Shown piece by piece: positions 30,843 through 42,148 of a stretch of DNA of 64,000 nt; position 1 is the first letter of the stretch, and the number at the start of each line of letters is the position of its first letter. This stretch comes from Chlorops oryzae (Eukaryota > Arthropoda > Insecta > Diptera > Chloropidae), in NCBI GenBank assembly GCA_020466095.1, contig CM035809.1, forward strand, positions 4,948,223-5,012,222, read 5' to 3'. The notes below the pieces were generated by a model. The model did not search any database. It was not told the origin of the DNA and saw only the letters and a list, made by a program, of their open reading frames with translations. The position numbers and the translations under genes are program-made.

Positions 30843-33800
30843 ATGACTACGACGAGCCAACAATCAAATACGAGCACAACAATACCGCCGGCGCCAATTG
30901 ATAAAAATGAAACGAATCCTGCAGCAGCTCCCACCAGGGGGAAGCCTTTACCAAAAGCATCCGATGAGTTTTATAAGGAGCTATACCAATTTCACGAAAG
31001 AAGAGGGTGAGTACTAACAGCAACAACAACAACAACACCAATTATCTGTAAATATTGACTTTCACGTTACTCTTGCCAAAGAACTCCAATAACCCACATG
31101 CCGAAAATAACCGGACGGCCAATAGACTTGCACCTTCTATACAGTGAAGTAACGGAACGAGGTGGTTTCCTCAAGGTCAACGTACGCGATGAATGGGAAG
31201 AGATAGCACCGGCCATAGGATTTCGGGAGAAATGCCTCAATGCAACGGCTGCAATCAAGCAAATCTATCGTCGCTTTCTCGATAAGTACGAACGCATGAC
31301 ATTCTTCGGCGAAGATCCGGATAAAATTGAAGCATTAGAAGCAAGTGATGCATTGGAAAGTGGACGTTCTGGACGTTCGCGATATCCTTCATTGCATACC
31401 GGTAGTAATGCTTCCAGTATTGTGAGCTCTGTACCAATGTCGTACAACTATCGACAGCATATTGTGAACAACGAACGTCGACGGATAAATAAAATGTCAA
31501 CGGATTTCTATAAAGCTACACCGTATGAGAAATTAATGCTTTCGCTACTCTCACCATTGCCGAATGAACAGGATTTTGCAATTAACGTTTGCACTTTAAT
31601 GTCGAATGAAAGCAAGCATACGTTGAAACTGAATGAATGCCCGAAGCTATTGGACATCTTATTGGCACATACTGGAATATTTGCCGATTATACTTTACGC
31701 AAGCTATTCCAGCATGTTTACGCTGATGTACGCGAGAATTCACTCTATAGCTTTTGGCGTGACCTACTTTTCGATAAGCCACAAATTTTGGAATTATATA
31801 CTGATGAAAATATATTGCGTGAAGCTGCTTTGGTCGAAACGAATATTGATGTGGAAGGCTTAAAAAAATATATGTCGCCCGAATTGGAAGCATACTTGAC
31901 TGATGATTTTTTCAATTTGAAACGCGGCGAAGGAACGCAAGACTACGTTGGACAACGAGTCCAGCAAGTTGCAGCGATTTTGAGAAATCTCAGTTTCTTT
32001 GATGAAAATATGAACGTTTTTGCGAAGAATCGTAATTTCCTACGCTTTGTTGTTATGTCTGCTAATATACGTTGGGGTGAGTAACGTAATCTCTAATTCA
32101 TTTCATGCCCCTCATAGAAATCGAATTGACGAATAATTTGTACTTCAGACTATACAATAAAGATTCTTATCATTCACCTAACAGTTAATGAACAGTCATA
32201 TTAATACAGAGACTTTCCTTTCACTTGCTAATAGGTAATGTACATATACAAGCACTCGATATGGCTGGAAACGTTGCAACGGAATTCGAATTACTCGATC
32301 CGACGACAGACGATCTATCACGAAGCCTGATGGCAACACTATGTGATGGTATCGAGGGCATGGACCGTGCGGTTATACTTAACTGTCTTGAGATACTATA
32401 TAAAATCTGCCAAAAAGATAGTAACGAAGATCACATAAACAAATGTTTGAATCTTAAATTCTATGAGACCATTTGCCTATTCCTCTCGCTCAACGACATT
32501 ATGTTGCTCATTTATACACTCGAAGCTATCTATGCACTAACATCAATGGGTGCACGTCCCTGTCAACTAATCATGCAAGTTCGTGGACTTATTGATCAAT
32601 TAGTTGCACTTATAACCGTAGAGGCACAATCATATGGCCCAGATGGTTGTATATTAATGCGTGTTGTTGAAACTGTGCCTGGCAACATGGTGCCGATGGT
32701 TGCACAAAATATTGCGAATTTACAAAATGTCGCCGCTGTAAAGCAACAAATTCAAAATTTACCACAACAAACTCCGTTGCCAGTTCTAACGCCAAGTCTA
32801 ACGGTTCAACAACCAATTGCCACCGAAGTATTGCCGCAGCAACAACAACCTAGTATACCAACCACGGTGATAAGTGAAACGCAAGCAGCGCAAAATCAAA
32901 TAGAAACTATAAAAATTATGCCTGTATCAGTTCAACCAACACCAATACAACAGCAACAACAACAGAAGCAGCAACAACCGCAGCATCAACAACAACAACA
33001 ACAACAAAAAACCAATTCAACAAGCTACAACACAATCACAAACACTGCAAGTACAACAGATTTGTACACACGAAGATGAGCAATATGCTCTGGCCTGGTT
33101 AGGTGCAACATTTGAACGCTCTGCGATTGCGGAGAGTCGAGTTGAGCAACAGGAACTGTATCGCATGTATTTAGCACATTGTCAAAAATCAAACAAACAC
33201 TCTGTTGTAAACCATTTGCAATTCCCACGTCTCGTTCGATTGATATACAATCAAAGTGTTGGACCATTAGTTGTACGTGGAAGCGATGGCTTAGATCTGC
33301 CGGGCTTTCATTACGTTGGAATACGTGTACGTGCTCAACCTTTAACGATTCAGGGTAAAACAACGGCAACGGCAACAGCAACAACAACACCACCAAACAG
33401 TCCAATTGCCAAAACAGAATCCGGAACGCCATTGCGAAGAATTAAAAAGAAACTCAAACCGCATCCGATACCACAATCAGATCAATCAAACGAAGCAAAT
33501 TCATCAAGCAGCGATGGTTGCACGAGACCAACAACGATAATCTCAACTGATGAAACAACTCAAGGTATTGAAACGCCGACAACAGTTGTTGAACAAGCAA
33601 CCTCTGCTGTTACAACCGTTACAGCTAGCAGTGATATAAATATTGACGAGCCTATAAAAACAAATACTGCAACATTCAACACCGATGCAATACAAAGCAA
33701 TATAATACAACCGAATCCACATCAACCTTCAACATCTTTAATAAAAAGCCTTTTACACACCAAAGTAACACAACGACAACAGAAACAAAAGGACCTAATA

Positions 33801-36800
33801 TCCAATCCAAATGGCAGTCAACAACAACAACACCACCACCAACAACAACAACAACAACCTCAGGTTACTCAACAGCCCATAAAAGTTACAAGCACAGCAA
33901 TTAGTGCTCTAGTTAACAATCCGCTAATGCAGAATACACCACTAAAAGTTGGACAAACCACAATCAAACCACTCAGTTTGTCGCACCAGCACCATATGGA
34001 CAAGAAACCCATAACCGATTCAACACCACCACCTCTAGCACCACTGAGTGGTAATAATATACCCAAAGACTCTAGCGGGCGTCCAATTATAATCGCAACA
34101 ACCTCAAATCAAATGCTCGTTGAGATGATGGATAATAAAAAGTCAGCATCGTCATCTCATCCGTTGGATCCATCACATATACCAGCGACTATAATCAAAA
34201 GAAAACTTGATGACAGCGATGCTACACAATCACCACCACCATTGACAACAAAGCGCATAGCTTTGGATGAAACACCAGTGACACCATCAAAAAGTGCTGC
34301 TAATTTATATGCGGAAATTGCGGCATCCATACTAGAAGACGAAGATATGGAGGACATTGCAATAGCCGCTCCAACAACACAAGCAGCAATTACGCAATCA
34401 GCACCAACCACAATAAGCTCACAGCCACAGCAACAGCAGCATCAGCAGCAACAACAACAACAACAACAACTTGTTAGAATACAACAACCGACTCCTTCTG
34501 CCGTGAGTGTTGCAACGATTCAGCAACCAATTTCAAACACCGTTCCGCGTCAATTGATATTCCATCAAACATCAACACCAACATTACCACATTTGAAGCC
34601 AACATTGCAGACACAAACTCAACATATTCCAACAGCAATGGCAACAATCAAAACTGATCAAGGTTTACAAACAGTACCGGTTATATTGCAACAAAAACCA
34701 ATGGTCGAAACGCAACATTTGATTCAAACACCACATATGCTGCAGCAACAACAAACAACGACGCAATATGTACTAGCAACAAATCCACAAGGACAAACTT
34801 ATTTGGTTGCACAGCAGACACCAACTGCCACACCATCACCACCGTCAACGCCACAACCAACACAAACGGTGCTTGTTACTCAAACACCACAACAGCAATC
34901 GGCGGGAACAAAAACAATCATCATCTTACAACAACCCATACAAGGAGGTAACGCTGGCGGTGCGACAACACAACAGTTAATTGCAGCTGGAAGCCAAAAG
35001 GTTATAATGACCACACCGCAGGGACAACAAGTTCTGGTAACTCGTCCAGCAGCGACAGCAACATCAAGTAATCAACAATCACAACAGATATTTATAAATC
35101 CACAGACAGGTGCTGCTACTCATATACAGAATTTTCCTACCGTAACAACAACTATAACAAATCCCGCATTTCAACGACAAATCATACAAACAGTGACCTC
35201 ACAATCGCACCAGCAGCAGCAACAGCAGCAGCACAACAACAACAACAACAAGCACAACATCAACCTAATACCGGACAAATATCACCAACATTGCTTTCAC
35301 AATTAAATCACATACCAGCAACAATTAAGCTTCATCAGCCTCAGCCACCACAACAGCCACCGCAGCCACAACCAGCAACTATTTCAAGAATTGGAAAACC
35401 AATTTCTATTCTACCCAATCCGGGCATTCCGCAACTGCAACAACACCAATCTATCATACAACAACATATAGTATCAGGTCCGAGTGAAAAGCGGCAGGTT
35501 ATTATTGGCAGTGGAAGAGCTATCGAAATAAAAGAAACCCTCATTACACACAAACAACCAGCCGCACATCAAACTCAGCTGAACTCACAAACTATCATTT
35601 CCACACAACAGCAACAGCAACAGCAACAATCGCAACAAATTTCTACTATTGTACAACCAAAAATAGCACCTGCTTCAATCCAACAAGTACAGGTGGTGAC
35701 ATCATCAGCAGCTCAAAAGGTGAGTGCGAGTCTTTTTTTGTTTATAAAAATATATTTTAAAATAATTTTCTCATTTCAAATAGATTAATGAATCGCCTGC
35801 TTTAATAACAACTTCGACAGTTATTAAAACACCAGCAATTGTACAAAATGTCGACAACACCGTTTCAAGACAAATAATGACAACACAACGACAACAACAA
35901 TCTATGAAACCACAAACCAAAATTCAAAATACAAATCAACCGGTGTCAATTGCACCAAAACCAAGTCTTACTGCCGGAGGTCCACCGCCATTGGCAGCTG
36001 TCTCCAATAATAACTCGCACAATACGTCGAATCAAATAAATAAACCACATTCAGAAGTAACAACATCTACATCAACTACAACAGCAACCGAACAAAACAA
36101 ATCAAATACAACGACAACATCAACACAAGTTTCAACTGTTATTACCAACACGGTTAATTCGGAGACAAAAACCATTATTCAACAACAATCTTTTGTACCA
36201 ACATCAACAACATCGACGAATACGGTTATTGCAACAGCAGCAATAGGCTCAAAACCGTCATTCCCACATCCATCGTTGCCCCATCCATGTTTACCAACAG
36301 TCGTTATACCGCCAATCGATCCCAATTGGCTTTACATCTGCGATTGGCGTAATTGTCCCCGTCGAAAATATAAATCCCTATTGGACTTACAGTATCACGT
36401 CACTTCGGTCCATTGTCCTGATCATTTAGATCCATCTGCTGAAATCTTCTGTCAGTGGGGCGCTGGTCCAGGACTTTGCGATGGTGTTCCACGTAAACGT
36501 TTCTCATTGATGACGCATCTTGTCGATCGACATTTGTTAGCGGAAAATCTACGTAGCGCCTGTCAGCGTCGCATTGCAAATGGTTCGATTAATGTACATC
36601 CAACTCAGCCGCCAGTTACAATTATGCGTAATATTGAAAAAGCATCACAACGTGGACAAACTGCATCGCCGACACCATCTTCATCGTCGACCACAAATAA
36701 TAATACAATGGGATTTTCGGCATTGCATGCAATCAAACGTCATACGGCAGATTTTATGAATGCCAAGGAATTAATGGATGAAAACGAAGGTCCTGTGACG

Positions 36801-36968
36801 AAGAGTATTCGTCTTACAGCTGCTTTAATATTGCGTAATCTCGTCACATATACCAATACGGCCAAGCGAAGCTTACGTCGTCACGAACCACATTTGGCTA
36901 ATATTGCATTGAGCAATGTGGAATCAAGTGGAGCCCTCTCTCATATACTCGCCGAATTAAATAATTGA
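30843..36968 (+). CDS. Bap170: Bap170/ARID2, PBAP chromatin-remodelling subunit
   Basis: Signature subunit of the PBAP form of SWI/SNF, a nuclear chromatin remodeller. Exons: 30843-31006, 31082-32076, 32235-35719 and 35784-36968, with GT/AG borders in phase. Domains: ARID DNA-binding domain at residues 41-135 (DEFYKELYQFHERRGTPITH.. ..EIAPAIGFREKCLNATAAI), an armadillo-like central region, an RFX-type winged helix at 33085-33370 (YALAWLGATFERSAIAESRV), a long Gln/Thr/Pro-rich region, and C-terminal C2H2 fingers near 36330-36540 (CDWRNCPRRKYKSLLDLQYH). Exon 3 needs two frame corrections: one base too many in the A6 run 33006-33011, and an indel in the CAG/CAA tract near 35231-35236. Both are in low-complexity DNA and probably artefactual or polymorphic. 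The ATG chosen follows no upstream in-frame conserved sequence. Confidence 0.92.
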
Positions 36969-37287
36969 ACAAGCTCTTAGAATTCGTTGAGCATTACAGT
37001 TTTGTTTCCTTTTATTTTTCTTTTTATCTAATTTGTACTTTTTTATTTAACATTGAAATTCTATTTGAATTGCTTTTTCTCTATACCTCTATTTTATCTA
37101 AAATATTAAGCTAATAAAATTTGAAACACCAAATCAAATAAATCAAAAACAACAAGAAATTCAAATGAAAAATATTAATGAGCAGAACAGCGGAGGACAA
37201 AGTAATATAGATGCATGGTTACTGTCGGTATCCGGCGTATCCAGCCAAAAATAAACTACCGGATTACAAAAATTTATAACTATTCCA

Positions 37288-37546
37288 ACAGTTTTTATTG
37301 GACAAAGTTGGGGTGGCAAAGTTGTTACAAGAAATCGAATTGAATTTGGACCATTCGGAAATATCGGATTCGGACGCATCTGAATCCGTTGACGAAGAAT
37401 GGGAAAACGGAAGTATTATGAAACAATTGAGTTCGCTACAATTCTCAAAGGTTATGGAAAAACTAAACTTACCAAATTGTCAACCAACTGTCGTCACCAT
37501 TGGTTTCAGCCCACACAAGTATGCGCTTCGTCTATTTTTTCCGTAG
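37288..37546 (+). CDS. Unidentified acidic exon-like open frame after Bap170
   Basis: Following ATTCCAACAG (possible acceptor, ending 37289) an open frame encodes KLLQEIELNLDHSEISDSDA, then SESVDEEWENGSIMKQLSSL, then QFSKVMEKLNLPNCQPTVVT. Composition is coding-like, with an acidic Ser/Asp/Glu cluster. No ATG start is seen and the family is not recognised. The acidic stretch recalls N-termini of some transposase-derived proteins, but that is a guess. Confidence 0.3.
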
Positions 37547-37783
37547 ACGGCGACTACTGTAATAGGCCCGATTTCGAATTTAGAAGGAGTGTTTTGAAAT
37601 AAGTTAAAATTTATTATTTTTATTGATATATATTTTTATATTACAAAGATCTGAAGTGCACTATATATAGTTTTCATACTATTCCCTTGGATTCACAGCT
37701 CAACTGGTAGTTGAATGAAATTAAAAACTTCATCGAACGACTGAGGAAAATTCAGTTAGAGTTTTTTTTTTTTTAACTTGAGC

Positions 37784-39849
37784 TCAAAACGTCTCGATTC
37801 CAGACTCGATACGGATAAGTCGTTCGTGTGAATTGAACAAATGTTTCATAATATGAGAAATTTCTACTTTTTTACAATCTTTTTTCGGAGATTTTTGTAC
37901 TTTTTCTTCGGCTTCTTGTTTAATATCGATTTCATTAACTATTTCGTCAATTGACTTATCCGTTGTTATTTGCGTTTCTTTCGTTTTATCTAGCAAGGAT
38001 ATATGTTCGATTTCCAAATGGCACATCATTTTTCCTTTGTTTGATTTGACCGTTCTACAGAGTGTACATTTCAGATAAGAATGAAACGGCATATGAATGA
38101 AGCAATGACGTTGCAATTCGGATTTATTTGTTGTTGGAAGCACTTGCATGCAATTAAGGCATAGATTTGAATCCTGGTCTTCAAGTGGCTTATAACTTTC
38201 CTCTATCATTTGATCAAGGCTTTCGTGTGCATTTAATACATGATCTCGCCAAGCTACATGCTCGCCAAAGGACTTTCCACATTTCGGGCACAGATGTAAG
38301 ACCTTCGCATTGAAAAGTGCTTTCAATGTTGGATAAGTCTTTGTTTTATCAGTAGCAGGAGTAATGTTCGTTGTAGTCTGTATTGAATCGTTTAATTTTA
38401 AACGTTTTGTTGGTGGAATATATTCATTTTTATTGCTCATTTTTTGCTCATCTCTGTTCAAGTTTTTCAAATCACTTTCATAAAGTGGATTAATTTCTAT
38501 ACTAACTACTTCTTCTTCTTTTGCATTGGAGTCCTTCGATTCTTCAGGACTTTTGATTTGATTGGGGTTTTGTGTCTCATTTTGTTCGCTTGCAAGTTGT
38601 TCGCCATCCGTTTCAATATCTCCAAATATTTCAGCACATAAAGCCTCCAAATCACATCTAAACTTTTTCTTCGAATTATTCCCAATTTGTTTTGTCTTAT
38701 TCTCTTGTGATTTCTCTTTGGAGAGTTTTACTACTACTACTACTACTATTACCACTACCACTTGCAGCCGTTTCGCTGACAGAGCTATCTTTCGAGAGCG
38801 TGGTGGTAGACTTTTCCAAACTATTAGTGCTATCGGAACGTTTCAAATTTTTTTGATTATGGTTCGTAACAGTAGTCGATGTTAGTTGAAGGTTATTCGA
38901 TCCCCGAGAATTTCGAAAACCACTGCCATGTTTTAACAATAAATCCACTTCTTTTTCGAGATCCTCGTTTACTTCGGCGCCCCATTCCACGGGTTTTTTC
39001 ACATATTTCCGTTGTACATTGAATTCCCGTATATGAGTTCGTATGAAATGGTGAAGGATTTCCGTTTTATATCCTCTTTGCACTTTGCAATACGCACATT
39101 GAAAGTTCACCCTGTGCGGCATGTGTGAGAAATAATGTCGCTGTAATCGCGCACTGTCGCTACTGTAAATGACTTTACGACAAATTTTACAATAATAATT
39201 TTTCGTGCCCGAAACTCGCTGCATTTCGCAATCGGGACGAACAGCTTCACAGTGCATTGCTTTTATGTGCATCATCCATTTTTTATAGTCTTCAATTTGT
39301 GCTCCGCATTGTGGACAATTATAAGTTAAATAGAATTCCGCATTGTATTTAGCATTTCGAGAAGCCTGCGACGGTGGAATTAGAAATTTTCGGTTTCCCG
39401 CCTTCAACGTCAGCAGGTTTGCATGAGGATAAATTATTTTTTGCGAAATCTGCAACCTTCTGGCCGACTATACTTTCATGATTCCGACATAAATGCTCGC
39501 AAAGGACGCGCTTACGTGTGAAACTAGCCGGACAATGCAGACAACGATACGTTCGACTATATGGCAAATGTAGGAATCTATGATATTGCAGCAGCGCGAT
39601 TGCCCTTCTACCATCGGCTACCATGGCTTTACATGTCAAACATTCGTGGAAACGTTCGTTTACCTCAACAAAATTGAAGTCTTCTGCTTTCTTGCATAAA
39701 TAATCATGATGAAAATTCAAATGCTGACGCCATTGTTGTTGTGTGGGAAACGATTCACCGCATTCTGGGCACACGAACAGCATATGAGCTTCCAAGTGTT
39801 GAAATGCTACTTCCATTTGCGATTTCGGTGGTTTCCGTGCTGGCTCCAT
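37784..39849 (-). CDS. Nuclear zinc-finger protein with three tandem three-finger modules
   Basis: Minus strand, ATG at 39849 just after a TTTCTTTACAG acceptor, so an upstream non-coding exon is likely. Exon 39457-39849 joins 39365 downward across a 91-nt intron (39366-39456; donor GTTGCA, branch-like CTAAT, acceptor TCGCAG). Splicing restores one frame. Three repeats follow the same plan: CPxCG with W..H....H, then CxxC..RH.F.HmP, then CxxC..H...H. They start CPECGESFPTQQQW, CPQCGAQIEDYKKW and CPKCGKSFGEHVAW. Between modules 2 and 3 is a Ser/Lys-rich linker in which the frame changes after an AGT microsatellite; removing one base from the A4 run (complement of 38727-38730) restores it. About 650 residues. 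C2H2-type DNA binding is likely; the target is unknown and I do not recognise the orthologue. Confidence 0.75.
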
Positions 39850-40261
39850 TTCTGTAAAGAAATTGTATTTTAAATAATTGAAAATATTGTTGTTACTCAA
39901 TTACTTTTAGTTGATATTAAGTGTAATACTGATTTTGAATTCAATTGACTCGCTAACAAAAACATTTCAGCTTGTGAAAGAGCGGCGCAGGGTTGTATTT
40001 TCTGGATTTTCTTGCACAAACTATTTTTCAATCGACAAAGTGGGATTACAGATACTTTGACACTCATTGTGCCGGATCAAGACTTAAAAACATTTGATGC
40101 ACAACAATTAATTGGAATTGATACACGTGCGAAGAAAAGAGACTTGAGTTTGTTAAATATCTGTGCATTTCTTTCTTTTCCATGCATTCAGATGACATGT
40201 TTCGTTCGAGTGAACCTGCACATGTAATGGATGAAATCTTTAAAATATATTTGTAGTACAT

Positions 40262-40724
40262 AATTGAAACTATAATTACTGATGGGCTCTACGCAGATAT
40301 ACAGGAAGTATAGAGCTCGTTCTTGTGAAGTAAGTAAGTTTGGAGCGAGTTTCCCATATCAGACAAAATGTCAAAATAATCGATCGCTTATTAAACTTTA
40401 CCTTTTTTTGTTGCTTTCTGCACTTGCTTCGAAATTTTTTTGGAAATACGATTGAAATGATATTTCGTCGTCAAATTTATAGGAACTTGTTGACATTAAG
40501 CAGCTTTTTTTTCTCTTATTCTGCACAAATAAATGAACGTGCTTACTGTCACTTTGAAGCTATTTAATAATGATCTTACAGCATTTCGGTTTCTATTCCA
40601 CATTCAATAATTTTCGTAATTGAAGAATGTAATTAAATCTTTTATTTCTGTTCACCAATTGAACATAATTAATGCATATTTAGACTTTCATTTAAATGAG
40701 TTGGTTCCCATTTAACATATGATG
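40262..40724. other. Spacer with no feature seen
   Basis: The open frame at 40340-40567 is AT-rich and unsupported. A short sequence CTACGCAGATATACAGGAAG near 40290 recurs inverted near 41305-41330, hinting at an inverted-repeat element enclosing 40290-41330. Confidence 0.35.
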
Positions 40725-41001
40725 TCAAATATGACTTAATAGAACTTCTGTTTTTGTTGCTTTGCAAAACTTGCTGTCGCAAATGAATTCGAAAGAATTT
40801 CTGATCTGCTCATTCTTGGACATAAAGCGTTGAACCCCTTGTCTGACAATATACCCATGCTCTTTCTTTTTCACATCTACTTCTTCCAGTAAGTCTCTTT
40901 CATTTATCACAAGACTTACCCTTTTGCTCTTCAATCTTTAAATTAAGTAAAATTACATTTTCTCTTCCGTAAAAATTCTTTGTTCGCATATTTCCCTCCA
41001 T
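40725..41001 (-). CDS. Candidate small gene, frame broken once
   Basis: From ATG at 41001 (minus) the frame reads MEGNMRTKNFYGRENVILLN and continues to EEQK. After a one-base change or a 37-nt intron it continues EVDVKKKEHGYIVRQGVQRF.. to ..CKATKTEVLLSHI and a stop at 40725. A GTAAGT donor-like site exists, but the matching intron would be too short. Composition is coding-like; family not recognised. It may be a decayed or erroneous short gene. Confidence 0.3.
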
Positions 41002-42148
41002 GTTTCAATTTATATTAAAATCAGCTGATTTCAGCAAGTGCTGCAACTTTTACCAAAGTGTCAAATTCAAATCATTGGCTTTCAAACTCAAAATAATTAA
41101 ATTTCAATTTAAATAAAAATATTAAATTAAAATTAATTTCTAATTTAAGTTCCGATAAAATTTTTTGGTGAAACCGGCTGTTAGCCCCTCAAATTTAAAT
41201 AGAACCCTGCATGCTCGATTGCTATTAATCTGCGTATTCGTTGAAGTATCAGAAGTAAATCAAAGTACTTCTTCTTTTTTTTTGCATGTGTTTAGTATAG
41301 GAAATTTACTTCCTGCATATCTGCGTAGAGCCCATTACAACTTACATCTGTTTTTACTATAGCTCAGTGACTTAAATGTCTGTCATTAGCAGAAGTAATT
41401 TAATCAACGCAGAATTATAAAAGAAAAACGATTTCTCTTCAGCTATTCGTTATTTTTTACTCGAATTTAAATTTAAAAAAAAAAGAAATCTCATTTGAAC
41501 TCAACCCTGGTACACACAGCGTCGAGGTTGTGAAACTCCATTCAAAATGCAACAATGGAATCGTTATGTCAAAAATTCGGCGTATTCCGTATACGTATAG
41601 GAACGAACACCATTGCACAGATTCACACAACTACAAAGCAACGCAAAAATCGAAAAATGGTGGAACTATAGTAGAAAAACTGAGTGCACAACTTTTGAAA
41701 ACGCTTAAAACCGAAAAAGAACATCGTCAAATTAAGCCAAAGCATCAGAAAAATTGAAAGCAACATCAACTACGAGCTGTGCACTAAAAGTTTTGTGATA
41801 ATATTACGTTAATTAAGCATAAAAAGTCAAAAAGTGCTAAAATTTCGCATGGGAGAAAAAGTAGAAGAAGAAGAGCCAACGAAAGACGAACAAAAGAGTT
41901 AAAAAAAAAATGCGAATATCTTAAAAAAAAAATGATATTTTTCGTTTTTGAAGTAAAAAGATCTTTAAAAAACGGATTTAAATCCTAAAAAGGGACACTT
42001 CACGACACTCTTGGTAGCAATTACGAAGGGCTACTATAATTTTAGTTCTAAATATCTACATACCTACCAACTATCTATAGTTACGAATACATATTCATAT
42101 ATGTCTGTACGTATATGTATATATGCTAAATTACCATAATTTAGAGAA

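Noticed and set aside
33025..33432. Minus-strand frame opposite the Bap170 RFX domain
   Set aside because: Shadow of a conserved plus-strand domain.
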